From: JADLHS01 sp044225555
Lineage (GTDB): Bacteria; Verrucomicrobiota; Verrucomicrobiia; Limisphaerales; JADLHS01
Assembly (NCBI GenBank): GCA_044225555.1
Contig: JBGAIM010000008.1
Location: 124,001 to 188,000 of the forward strand
Direction of reading: 5' to 3'
Length of the DNA: 64,000 nucleotides
This document shows, piece after piece, positions 7,329-15,460 of the stretch. Made by a program: the position numbers and the translations under genes. How positions within the stretch are numbered: position 1 is the stretch's first letter; the number at the start of each line of letters is the position of its first letter. Below the pieces are notes generated by a model that did no database searches, was not told the DNA's origin, and saw nothing but the letters and a program-made list of their open reading frames with translations.

Positions 7329-7428
7329 TCTGACTTCTGGCCGGGAGTGTGAAGTGGAGGGGCGTCGGCTTTGGGGAATTGGGGAAGCCGGTCGGCCCGA
7401 AGCGCAACACTGACGGCCAGAGGTCAGA
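7329..7428. repeat. Imperfect palindrome with 22-bp arms
   Basis: TCTGACTTCTGGCCGGGAGT... at 7329-7350 pairs with the complement at 7407-7428 with about three mismatches. A smaller perfect stem (CGGCTT with AAGCCG) lies inside. It is the second palindrome in the gene-free stretch 6866-7701 of the element. Function unknown. Confidence 0.6.
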
Positions 7429-7440
7429 CTAACTAACGGG

Positions 7441-7515
7441 GCGGCAGTGAGGGCGGGCTGGCACGGCGAATGCGTTCTGGTTTGCTTTCGCCGTGCCAGC
7501 CCGCGCTCACGCCGC
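7441..7515. repeat. Palindrome with ~29-bp arms
   Basis: The arm at 7441-7470 and the arm at 7487-7515 are complementary apart from one mismatch and one extra base, around a 16-bp loop. The core GGCTGGCACGGCGAA pairs with TTCGCCGTGCCAGCC. It lies 12 bp after the preceding palindrome. It could be a REP-like element or a strong bidirectional terminator without U tract. Nothing else is seen up to the gene ending at 7702. Confidence 0.65.
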
Positions 7516-7701
7516 AGGGGAGAAATCCCGATTGTGATTGGGTGGTTAAATGATCACGACCTTGGGCACGGCGGCATGCTGAGAAATTTTCTGCGGGCGT
7601 GGTTTGAACGGCGGGGTCGCTCGTTAGAAAGCAGGACCTGACGGGATATTCATTCAAGTGCGGTCATGGTCGCCACCCAAAACGAGGCAACGGGAATAAC
7701 C

Positions 7702-8454
7702 TCAAATGGCGATGCCCTTGGATTTCTTGAAGCCCTGCTGCACTTGCTGTTCGTGAAACCGGCGGATTTTTTCGTCCTGGCTCTTGGCGATGGCAGCCAA
7801 TGGGAGAATCTCCGCCCAGTTGATCAGCTGCTTTTCGCCGATTTTTCGCGCCCGGCTTTCGGTGGTCAACTTCAGAACTTGGTTGGCAACCTTCAACCAT
7901 TCTGTCGGTGGCAGTGCGCCAAGTTCGACTTGCTGCAATACTTCATTGAGAAACGCACGAACGCACGGCACCAGCATCTTCAAGTGCGGCACGTCCCGCC
8001 GATTAGCCTGAGAGACCGTGGCCGCCAACTCCAGTTTGCACGCCAGCAAGGAAATGGGGTCTAACACGCGGAGGGTCGTGCCTTCCCATTCCACTTGGAT
8101 CGCCGGGGTGTTGGCCGAACCGGACACGCCGGGAATCCGGCGCACCACCTCCACGGTGGATTTCAAGTTGCCGATTTGAAAGGGAACGAATCCGGCCAAG
8201 GCGGTGAGGGCGACCTTGGGCGGATAATATGCTTGGGATTCCAGTTGCCGGGCAATCCGCTGTACGTCGGCATGGTTGCCTTTGAAATCAATGTCCTCGC
8301 TGGTGAAGGGCCGCAATGATTTCAGTTCCGGCTCTTGGGACAAATAGTGTTCCGCCCAATAGTTAACCGCTTGGCCGCCCACCAGAACATACGGCTGGCC
8401 GGCCTCGTCGCGGATCTTGAAAACTGCCGAGAATTGCTGGAGAGAAAACGCCAC
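7702..8454 (-). CDS. Nucleotidyltransferase-like protein (AbiEii/MNT-like)
   Basis: The product shows the pattern of nucleotidyltransferase-fold toxins and related enzymes: YVLVGGQAVNYWAEHYL near the N-terminus, then FTSEDIDFKGNHADVQRIAR with the acidic pair EDID expected for metal binding, then LRVLDPISLLACKLELAATV, a helix typical of the family. AbiEii-type proteins act as toxins in abortive infection, but other members are not toxins. I chose GTG 8454, two bases after the stop of the small upstream ORF; a frame from ATG 8511 is open but overlaps that ORF. Location on a mobile element fits a toxin-antitoxin or defence role, which is inference. Confidence 0.6.
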   Translation of the reverse strand: MAFSLQQFSAVFKIRDEAGQPYVLVGGQAVNYWAEHYLSQEPELKSLRPFTSEDIDFKGNHADVQRIARQLESQAYYPPKVALTALAGFVPFQIGNLKSTVEVVRRIPGVSGSANTPAIQVEWEGTTLRVLDPISLLACKLELAATVSQANRRDVPHLKMLVPCVRAFLNEVLQQVELGALPPTEWLKVANQVLKLTTESRARKIGEKQLINWAEILPLAAIAKSQDEKIRRFHEQQVQQGFKKSKGIAI

Positions 8455-8456
8455 GA

Positions 8457-8648
8457 TCAGGCCCACTTGGCAATGGCCCGCACGACTTGATTCAAATTGG
8501 TGATGCGCCACTTGGCCCCGTTACCAACCAATGAAGCGCGCCGCTGCTGCGCCGCCGCCGCCCGGGGACTGCGCCGCGCTTTGCGGGCGGCGGCCATGCG
8601 GCTCTGCGCTTCCTGCCTTTTCATTTGCTGGAAAGACATCGTTTTCAC
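8457..8648 (-). CDS. Small Ala/Arg-rich protein, possible partner of the nucleotidyltransferase
   Basis: The 63-aa ORF (MKTMSFQQMKRQEAQSRMAA) is strongly basic, with RKARRSPRAAAAQQRRASLV in the middle and a helical end (RITNLNQVVRAIAKWA). It ends two bases before the GTG proposed for the nucleotidyltransferase-like gene, so the two are probably co-transcribed. A regulator or antitoxin role is a guess from position only; no DNA-binding fold is recognisable. Confidence 0.4.
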   Translation of the reverse strand: MKTMSFQQMKRQEAQSRMAAARKARRSPRAAAAQQRRASLVGNGAKWRITNLNQVVRAIAKWA

Positions 8649-8793
8649 TGGAAGAACTCATACCGCAAACTGGCGGGGGAAGCAAGTTGCGACAGTCCCA
8701 ACCGGAGGCTTTTGAAATTGAAGCGGCGCGGATTGAGCATTGATCGTAAACAAGGCGTGAAGCCGTTTTGGTGTGGCGAGCGGGGTAGATGCA

Positions 8794-9750
8794 TTACCTT
8801 TTCCCAGCTTTGAGTGGCTGCGACAATAGCTCCGTTTGCTTCTGCAATACTTGAATGGCTTTCTCCGGCGGCGTGCCGGTGAAGAAAATCAGGCCAGTTT
8901 CTCGGCCTTCGATACGCCGCATTTCTGCGGCATCAGCTTTCTCGATTAGCAGCGCAAAACCTTGGGCTTCCAGCAAGCCATTGGTATTGGACGTGCGCAC
9001 TACATTGATCGGCACCTGGGCAATCGCCAACTGGCGGAAGGCGTCCTGATTGTAATTCATCACCCGAGTCGCCAAGGCAATCTGTTCGGCCAGCTTCCGC
9101 TCGTTGGTTTTCTTTATGGCAGCATCCATGACCAGCGTGGCGATCACCGAAAAGGCGAGCGTCACGATGATGCTGCTCCCTACCACTGTCCGCCAAATCC
9201 GCTGCGGCCAGAGCTGGCTGGCCTTGGCGACATTTTCACGAATCTCCCGCAAGGTCGGCAACACTTCGTTGGTCAGTTCCTGGGAGCGCAGCAGGAACGG
9301 CGCAATGACCTCCTTTTCAATGCCGGTCTTTAATGCGTCTTGAACACCGGCAACTATTGCCCCGGTATCTACCTGTGCGCCGATGTTTTTCAGGAGTGAT
9401 TCCAGCCGGGCTATGGTGTGGTCGCATTTGGCGATGGCCGCATGGCAAAGCTCCTCGGTTAGCTGCGCGTGATTGGTGATGTTCACGTTCCGCTTTTCGA
9501 TCATCTGAGCGACCAAGCCAATTTCCTCACGTACTATAGCCAGGCCAAGATGCGCGTTCTGGTTGGCTTCCATGACTGCCAGCGGCACGCGCTCGGCATA
9601 ATGGGCGTACACGTCGAGCAAAAGGAAAAGCTGGGTGAAAAAGTCCGTGCTGTCGCCTTCGGCGAAGCGGTAATAAATCTGCCGGGCCAGTTCGCGCTTC
9701 TCCGCAGGATACGTGGCCAGCAAGGCTTCAAAAGTATCGGCCTTCAACAT
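8794..9750 (-). CDS. Single-pass membrane protein of the mobilization operon
   Basis: The 318-aa protein has an alpha-helical N-terminal domain of about 200 residues (LKADTFEALLATYPAEKREL; EEIGLVAQMIEKRNVNITNH), one membrane helix at about 197-220 (IIVTLAFSVIATLVMDAAI) and a C-terminal domain of about 95 residues (GFALLIEKADAAEMRRIEGR). I do not recognise a named family. It starts 12 bp after the ParA-like gene, which follows the HTH gene with a 4-bp overlap, so the three form an operon divergent from the relaxase. A role in relaxosome docking or partition is inferred from this context. Confidence 0.6.
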   Translation of the reverse strand: MLKADTFEALLATYPAEKRELARQIYYRFAEGDSTDFFTQLFLLLDVYAHYAERVPLAVMEANQNAHLGLAIVREEIGLVAQMIEKRNVNITNHAQLTEELCHAAIAKCDHTIARLESLLKNIGAQVDTGAIVAGVQDALKTGIEKEVIAPFLLRSQELTNEVLPTLREIRENVAKASQLWPQRIWRTVVGSSIIVTLAFSVIATLVMDAAIKKTNERKLAEQIALATRVMNYNQDAFRQLAIAQVPINVVRTSNTNGLLEAQGFALLIEKADAAEMRRIEGRETGLIFFTGTPPEKAIQVLQKQTELLSQPLKAGKR

Positions 9751-9762
9751 GGGCTGCTCCTT

Positions 9763-10593
9763 TCATCCGGCCAGGTTCACCTTCGCGCCGCGTTTGGTGG
9801 CAGGCGCTTCGCCGAGTGGTGGCACGGTCGCCTTCGGTTTGATGGTTGCGGCCAACTCGGTCGGGAGCAACTTTGCGGCGATGCGATCATACTGAACCAG
9901 CAAGTTACAAAGCCAATCCTGCAAGACGCCCCGGGCCATAATATCCAGCGCAAGCTGGTCGTTACCGATGGCTTCATTGAACGGGATGCCGCGTTGCTGC
10001 TCCGTCTCCAGTTTGGCCAGCCGGATTTTCACAAACTCCGACAGCACCGGCAGCGTGAGGCTGCCGGCGTGCAGATTCAGCAATTCGGTTTCGAGTTCGC
10101 TGCCGTCAAACATCCGCGTTTTGGGAGCGCGGGCCGGGTTGCGCACGATGACGTAATCCACCTCGTTGCCGCAGAAGCGGCAAACCGCATCAATGTTCAT
10201 CATCACGTCGAGGTCATCCAGCGGAAAGACCAAGATGGTGATGCCGATGTTTTGGGCGTTGGCAATGTCGAAGAAATGCGTGGCGCGGAGCGCCTTCATC
10301 ACCTGGCTGTCCAGGTGCGCCCGGGGATCAACAAGCGTGACGGGTGCGGTCGTCGCTTTGCGCAGAATCGCAATCAATTCGTCGAGGTCATCAGCCTGGC
10401 CGGTGAGCGGCACGAGTTTGGTCTGTGAGGGGAACAAGCGGGAGAGCGTTCGGTTGTCGCCGTCCAAGTCGAATCCCTGCCATGGGATGCCGCGTTCGTT
10501 GAGCCAGCAGGCCCGTGCCGTCGCTTCAATACTTTTGCCCACGTTGCCCTTGGCTTGAATGGGTAAGATCAATCGGTGTTTTGTTGTTGTCAT
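9763..10593 (-). CDS. ParA/MobD-like P-loop ATPase
   Basis: The 276-aa protein begins with a deviant Walker A motif, LILPIQAKGNVGKSIEATAR, as in the ParA/MinD/ArsA superfamily, followed by WQGFDLDGDNRTLSRLFPS (switch-like Asp) and VTLVDPRAHLD in place of Walker B. Such ATPases partition plasmids or assist DNA transfer and integration on elements. Its ATG overlaps the stop of the upstream HTH gene (ATGA at 10593-10590), and the membrane protein gene follows 12 bp later. No ParB gene is visible. Confidence 0.75.
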   Translation of the reverse strand: MTTTKHRLILPIQAKGNVGKSIEATARACWLNERGIPWQGFDLDGDNRTLSRLFPSQTKLVPLTGQADDLDELIAILRKATTAPVTLVDPRAHLDSQVMKALRATHFFDIANAQNIGITILVFPLDDLDVMMNIDAVCRFCGNEVDYVIVRNPARAPKTRMFDGSELETELLNLHAGSLTLPVLSEFVKIRLAKLETEQQRGIPFNEAIGNDQLALDIMARGVLQDWLCNLLVQYDRIAAKLLPTELAATIKPKATVPPLGEAPATKRGAKVNLAG

Positions 10594-10916
10594 AGGTCTT
10601 CAATGTTGAACCGGTGTTTGGCCGGCTCGGCTTTGGTTTGTGTCTCTGGGGTGATGGTTGGCTTGGAAATGGAGTGCGCCTTGCCCGCCAACGCTGATGG
10701 CGTCGTGTCGGCGCGGGGCCGGCGGGCGACTGCCCGCTCGCAAAACCGTTGCACGGAACTGAGCGTGATGGCGACGCCATGCTCGTTGAGCCACTTGGCA
10801 ATGGCGGCATACGTCCAATGCTTGCGCCGCAAGGTAAAGATGGCTTCGCGATGCGGCTCCAACTTGCTACGCGTTCTGCGCTCCGCTTCGTTTTCGGCTG
10901 ATGGCTGCAAATCCAT
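10590..10916 (-). CDS. Small HTH DNA-binding protein
   Basis: The 108-aa protein has a helix-turn-helix in its first half (REAIFTLRRKHWTYAAIAKW, then LNEHGVAITLSSVQRFCERA), resembling small accessory proteins encoded next to relaxases. The second half is Pro/Thr/Lys-rich and likely disordered. It is first in the leftward operon HTH-ParA-membrane protein and lies just beside a large inverted repeat (10931-11040), a plausible binding target. Role as relaxosome component or operon regulator is inferred. Confidence 0.65.
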   Translation of the reverse strand: MDLQPSAENEAERRTRSKLEPHREAIFTLRRKHWTYAAIAKWLNEHGVAITLSSVQRFCERAVARRPRADTTPSALAGKAHSISKPTITPETQTKAEPAKHRFNIEDL

Positions 10917-10930
10917 ATTGGCCTCGGTTC

Positions 10931-11040
10931 AGCCCCGATAATTCGGTCGGACGTTCGCGCGAATTTCGCGCGAACTCGCGCCGCATGGCGCGGCCACTAA
11001 GCTGTGCTTAGGGAAGATGTCTGACCGAATTATTGGGGCT
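10931..11040. other. oriT: Candidate oriT / divergent control region with nested inverted repeats
   Basis: A 24-bp arm at 10931-10954 (AGCCCCGATAATTCGGTCGG...) pairs with 11017-11040 at 21 of 24 positions; all three mismatches are G-T wobbles. Inside are two TTCGCGCGAA palindromes (from 10954 and about 10964), GCGCC/GGCGC around GCAT, and CTAAGC/GCTTAG around TGT. The region separates the HTH operon from the MobF relaxase. MobF elements usually have their nick site beside inverted repeats near the relaxase gene, so this is the best oriT candidate. The nick site is not identified. Confidence 0.55.
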
Positions 11041-11183
11041 TTCAACTGTCTCATACGCCGTGTGTCGTCACGGATTCACCTTACCGGCATGAAATCGGAT
11101 TGGCCTAACGAGTAGTGGAAGGGTTTGTCCTGATTGTGTCCCCGAGGGGATGCCAATCGGGAAAATGCGTTTACTGTGGCAAC

Positions 11184-14108
11184 GTGCTGCGAGTTGTTGC
11201 GAGTCGAAATGCGAAAGAATACTTCGCCCAATCGTTGAGCAAGGAAGACTATTATTCCGAGGGGCAGGAAGTTCGGGGCGAGTGGCAGGGAATCGCGGCA
11301 GAGAGGTTGGGATTGTCAGGGGCGGTGGATCAAAAGGCGTTCGATGCGTTGTGTGAAAATCGGAAACCGGGAACTGACGAACGGCTGACCCAACGGAACA
11401 AAGATAATCGCATCGTGGGGTATGACTTCAATTTCCATTGTCCCAAGTCGGTGTCGGTTGCTTACGAGTTCACCCGGGATGAGCGGATTTTGGAAGCGTT
11501 CAAATCGGCGGTGAATCAGACGATGCGGGAGATTGAGACGGAATCCAAAACCCGGGTGCGACAGAACGGAGCGGATGAGAACCGGGTGACTGGGAACTTG
11601 ATTTGGGCGGAGTTCGTTCACTTCACGGCGCGGCCAGTGAACGGGTTGCCTGATCCGCATCTGCACGCGCACTGTTACGCCTTCAACACAACCTGGGATG
11701 ACGCAGAAAAGAAATGGAAAGCGGGTCAGTTCCGGGATTTGAAAGCCGACGCCCCGTATTTTGAAGCCGCGTTTCATGCCCGGTTCGCCAAGCAACTGAC
11801 AGACGGGGGCTATGGGATCGAACGAACGGCCAAAGGTTGGGAATTGGCCGGGGTGCCGCAGCGGGTATTGGATGAGTTTTCCCAGCGTCGAGAGCAAGTT
11901 GAACAAAAAGCCAAGGAGTTGGGGATCACGACGGCCAAAGAGAAAGATGGACTGGCGGCGCTGACCCGGGAGCGTAAACAAAAGCAGTTTACCAAGGTGG
12001 AACTACGCGAATTGTGGGACAAACGAATTTCGGCAGATGAACGGGCGGCAATTCAGAAAAGCACCAGTCATTCACCACGGCCCGTAACAAGAATCTCGGA
12101 AATGAAGGCGATGGATTTTGCCGTCCAGCATTGTTACGAACGCGCCTCCATCGCCACCGACAAGGAATTGCTTCGGCACGCCCTGCGTTACGGCGTCGGT
12201 GATGTGAGCGTCGAACAAACCAAGCGACAACTACTGCGGGATGATTTCATTGCGGAAACTGCAAACGATCACCAATGGTTCACCACGCATCAAGTGCTGG
12301 CGGAGGAACGGCGGTTGATTGATTTCGTGCGGGACGGTAAAGGAAAATTCAAGCCATTCGCCAACGGGGCATACCAGTTCCAGAACGAGATGCTTTCAAC
12401 GGAGCAACGCAATGCCGTGCTGCATGTGCTACGCAGTTCGGATTGGGTGACAGCGATTCGCGGCGGGGCCGGCACGGGCAAAACCACGATGATGAAGGAG
12501 GCGGTCGCGGCGATTGAAGCGGGTGGGCAAAAGGTCTTCACGTTCGCACCGTCAGCAGAGGCGTCGCGTGGGGTGCTGCGAACGGATGCTGGATTCGCCA
12601 ATGCGGAAACCGTCGAGGCGTTGCTGCAAAACGCCAAACTTCAGGAACAGATTTGCGGGCAGGTAATCTGGATTGATGAGGCCGGGTTGCTGGGCGCTCC
12701 TGCTTTGGCGCGGGTTATTGATCTGGCCGAAAAGGAGAACTGTCGTGTCGTTCTGTCGGGTGACACGGCACAACACCGGGCCGTGGAACGCGGCGATGGG
12801 TTGCGCCTGCTGGAGCAACACGCGGGTTTGCTGGCTGTCGAACTGAAAGAAATCTGGCGGCAAAAGACGGACGACCACAAGGCCATAGTCGCCGATCTGC
12901 GGGCCGGTGAATTGGAGCGCGCCTTCAAACGACTGGACCGGCTCGGAATGTTTCGGGAACTGGCGGCGGAAGATCGACATGAAGCGTTGGCGGCTGATTA
13001 CGTGGCTGCTGTCGAGGAAAGCAAAACGGCTCTGGTGATTTCCCCGACTCACCTTGAAGGCGAGCGCGTGACGAGGCGGATTCGCGAACGGCTGAAAGGG
13101 ACGGGTCAATTGCTCGGGAACGAACGCGAGTTCGTTCAACTCAAAAACCTGCAATGGACGGAAGCGCAACGCAGCGACGTCCGGAATTACCAGCCGGATA
13201 TGGTCGTTCAATTCCATCAAAACGTCCCTGGCTTCCGGCGCGGCGAACGGGTCACGGTGAGACGGCGGGATGAGCACGGCATCATGGTCGAGCGCGAGAA
13301 TGGTGCTTCTGCCCTGTTACCACTGGTCAGGGCGGCGCGGTTTCAGGTGCATGAAGCGCGGACAATTGCCCTGTCGCCCGGCGACATCGTTCGGATCACA
13401 CAAAACGGTTTCACACGAGACGGGCAGCGGCTCAACAACGGGGACTTGAAACAAGTGGCTGGATTCACCAAAGGTGGAGACCTCAAACTCGCCAACGGCT
13501 GGGTGCTGCCCGAGGATTACGGCAATTTGACGCATGGCTATTGCGTCACGTCCTACGCTTCGCAGAGCAAGGGCGTGGACCGGGTGTTCATCGCCGAAAG
13601 CTCTGAATCGTTTCGGGCGGCTGACCGGCAACAGTTTTACGTTTCGGTCAGCCGGTTCAAGGAGGCGCTTACCGTTTACACAGACGATAAACAGCAATTA
13701 CTCGAAGCCGTTTCAAAGTCTTCCGCGCGACCTTCGGCCACGGACTTGGTGGAAATGGGAGACACCCGCACCGCGCTCCGCGTCACGCGGCCCTTGCGTG
13801 GCATCCGACCGATGCGACCCAACCGTCTATCGCCCGTCCAGCGCATCACCAATGCCTTTGAGGCCACTCGCCGCTGGTTCGGTGACATGCTCCATGCGAG
13901 TCAACAAGTCGAGGCTGGGGACGAAACAGTCGAACACCGCGAAGCTGTCAAACCAGCGGACTCGGTGAAGCCAGAGGAGAACATTTCTGGGGCAAGCAAA
14001 CCGCTCACGATCGGGGAGGCTCCCCTACCAGAACCAGACCGCCGCAAATCTGCCCACGACATCAAACCGCCCGACGACAGCCAACATTCACGCCGCATCG
14101 GAATTTAA
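11184..14108 (+). CDS. MobF-family conjugative relaxase fused to RecD/TraI-type helicase
   Basis: The protein nicks and unwinds plasmid or element DNA for transfer. Domains in order (about 974 aa from GTG 11184): TrwC relaxase, with the tyrosine pair at residues 23-24 in KEDYYSEGQEV and the metal-binding HUH triad H159/H161/H163 in PDPHLHAHCYAFN; an AAA_30/RecD-like helicase with Walker A GGAGTGKT at 427-434 and Walker B DEAG at about 498; a C-terminal helicase part ending YCVTSYASQSKGVDRVFIAE and QQFYVSVSRFKEALTVYT; then a disordered tail. I chose GTG 11184 because MLRVVASRNAKEYF matches the family N-terminus; the frame is open from GTG 11115. No T4SS or coupling protein gene is nearby, so the element is mobilizable rather than self-transmissible. 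Confidence 0.93.
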   Translation: MLRVVASRNAKEYFAQSLSKEDYYSEGQEVRGEWQGIAAERLGLSGAVDQKAFDALCENRKPGTDERLTQRNKDNRIVGYDFNFHCPKSVSVAYEFTRDERILEAFKSAVNQTMREIETESKTRVRQNGADENRVTGNLIWAEFVHFTARPVNGLPDPHLHAHCYAFNTTWDDAEKKWKAGQFRDLKADAPYFEAAFHARFAKQLTDGGYGIERTAKGWELAGVPQRVLDEFSQRREQVEQKAKELGITTAKEKDGLAALTRERKQKQFTKVELRELWDKRISADERAAIQKSTSHSPRPVTRISEMKAMDFAVQHCYERASIATDKELLRHALRYGVGDVSVEQTKRQLLRDDFIAETANDHQWFTTHQVLAEERRLIDFVRDGKGKFKPFANGAYQFQNEMLSTEQRNAVLHVLRSSDWVTAIRGGAGTGKTTMMKEAVAAIEAGGQKVFTFAPSAEASRGVLRTDAGFANAETVEALLQNAKLQEQICGQVIWIDEAGLLGAPALARVIDLAEKENCRVVLSGDTAQHRAVERGDGLRLLEQHAGLLAVELKEIWRQKTDDHKAIVADLRAGELERAFKRLDRLGMFRELAAEDRHEALAADYVAAVEESKTALVISPTHLEGERVTRRIRERLKGTGQLLGNEREFVQLKNLQWTEAQRSDVRNYQPDMVVQFHQNVPGFRRGERVTVRRRDEHGIMVERENGASALLPLVRAARFQVHEARTIALSPGDIVRITQNGFTRDGQRLNNGDLKQVAGFTKGGDLKLANGWVLPEDYGNLTHGYCVTSYASQSKGVDRVFIAESSESFRAADRQQFYVSVSRFKEALTVYTDDKQQLLEAVSKSSARPSATDLVEMGDTRTALRVTRPLRGIRPMRPNRLSPVQRITNAFEATRRWFGDMLHASQQVEAGDETVEHREAVKPADSVKPEENISGASKPLTIGEAPLPEPDRRKSAHDIKPPDDSQHSRRIGI

Positions 14109-14128
14109 CCCACAACCCTTCCTTCATT

Positions 14129-14488
14129 ATGTCAAATTCACTCAAAGACGATTGTTACCAAACTACCAATGGCCATTGCTTCTGTATCGAGTTCCATATC
14201 GGCAAGCAGCGCCGTGGGTTTCACAGTAGCCACCTGATCGAATACACGCTGGAAGGAGACCCGGAAGCCAAGGATGCCGCAAACGCGCCGCCGGAAAAGC
14301 TGGTTCTCGCGTTCTCGACTGCCGACGTGGCCATCTCCGGCTGACGGCTGGGTCGCCTCGCCGACTGTTTGCGTGAAAACAAACTCGTGGCGGTGGGTGC
14401 ATTGCCCAAGCGCGACGCCGGTCTTGATCCCGTCAAACCTTTCGTCGCTTCCATCGTCCTCACTCCAATCCCAAAACCGGAAGCTTGA
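14129..14488 (+). pseudogene. Small protein gene with in-frame TGA
   Basis: The ORF starts 20 bp after the relaxase and encodes 71 aa (MSNSLKDDCYQTTNGHCFCI, then GKQRRGFHSSHLIEYTLEG) before TGA 14342-14344. The same frame continues uninterrupted for 47 further codons (RLGRLADCLRENKLVAVGAL, then DPVKPFVASIVLTPIPKP) to TGA 14486-14488. The downstream part has normal coding character, so the full gene was probably about 119 aa with TGG (Trp) mutated to TGA after AISG. Stop readthrough is an alternative. I recall a similar short Verrucomicrobial family but cannot name it. Confidence 0.5.
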
Positions 14489-14533
14489 TCGGCCAAGGTG
14501 GTCCAAATCCCACCGGGCTTCGTCAGCATTGGT

Positions 14534-14770
14534 TCAAACCCCGATCCAGTAACCAGGCTTTTGCTGCTGGTCGTGGCGGAGGGTCTGCAGCTCGGAAGCT
14601 CTTTGCGTGGTGAATTTATGCATGAAACTCTCGACGACGCGGGTCAGGTCCTGACCAGGATATTTCTCGGCGAGAAACCCTTTGACCTCTCCGGTCACGG
14701 CGTCCTTGAAGGTTTGCGGTGCCTGACACTGATCTTGGGCGAACGCGTTGAGAACTTCTGCGGCATCCAT
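14534..14770 (-). CDS. Small hypothetical protein
   Basis: A 78-aa ORF (MDAAEVLNAFAQDQCQAPQT) with a helical, well-mixed composition (VKGFLAEKYPGQDLTRVVES, then FMHKFTTQRASELQTLRHDQ) that looks more protein-like than the overlapping plus-strand frame. No domain recognised and no clear ribosome-binding site. It runs convergent to the broken gene after the relaxase. Confidence 0.4.
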   Translation of the reverse strand: MDAAEVLNAFAQDQCQAPQTFKDAVTGEVKGFLAEKYPGQDLTRVVESFMHKFTTQRASELQTLRHDQQQKPGYWIGV

Positions 14771-14921
14771 CTGGCGAGTGGAACATTATATCAAGTGCAA
14801 TTTCAGATTATCCACACACGCCGAACCGAAGTGTAGTGGAACTGTCACGCTGGCAAATCTCGGTCCATTCCAAACAGGACCGAGAGCGCCTGCCTTGGGA
14901 TCGTGGAAGTGTCAATACCCA

Positions 14922-15092
14922 TCACCCGACACGCCTTCGGCTGCAACGCGGATAGACGACCTTGGCGCCGACGGAAAGGGCCAGGTCATTGAGGATGAAA
15001 TTGGTCAGCTGCGTGAGGTCACCCCGGACGACTGGATTATCCGTGGCGCGTTGCAGGTTGTGTTCTTTGAGAACCTCCCCGATTGGTTTCAT
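14922..15092 (-). CDS. Very small hypothetical protein
   Basis: A 56-aa ORF from ATG 15092 to TGA 14924-14922: MKPIGEVLKEHNLQRATDNP followed by VRGDLTQLTNFILNDLALSV and a basic end. Composition is amphipathic-helical and plausible for a small DNA-binding or accessory protein of the element, but nothing is recognised. It lies upstream of, and in the same direction as, the ORF at 14534-14770. Confidence 0.3.
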   Translation of the reverse strand: MKPIGEVLKEHNLQRATDNPVVRGDLTQLTNFILNDLALSVGAKVVYPRCSRRRVG

Positions 15093-15460
15093 CAGTGCTA
15101 GAACTATTCCCTAAGCCAGCGGAAGTCCTTTTGTGGATAAGCCGGTTCGAGCCGTCCAATTTGCCAACGCGCCGTTGCTGAAACAAATCAACGGCGTTTT
15201 GGTGGCGAACTAGAAACATTTTCATCATGTGAATAAGTTTCTCTTTGCGGGTCAGAATTGCCATAGTAAAATTTTCATGTTCAGAACACGTGTGGTTTGA
15301 ATTTCCATGGACGGAAATGCTAAACAGGACAGCCGGACAATTGGTCGCACCCTTTCCGTGGCTCCGGCGCATCCCCGGGTCGGCTTCGCACATCTTTGAT
15401 CCCGATCACCTTCTTACCTGTCGGAAAAACGCTTTTGTCCGTCGTTCGCCCATTCTCACT
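15093..15460. other. Intergenic stretch before the LamG giant gene
   Basis: About 370 bp without a supported gene. It is AT-richer than its surroundings. A short minus-strand frame opens here (ATG 15264, MAILTRKEKLIHMMKMFLVR) but overlaps the small ORF at 14922-15092 and lacks support. A promoter for the large gene at 15461 is expected here; no clear -35/-10 pair stands out. Confidence 0.3.

Noticed and set aside
15037..15393. 118-codon minus-strand ORF
   Set aside because: Overlaps the small ORF at 14922-15092 and the start of the LamG frame; no support beyond an open frame.
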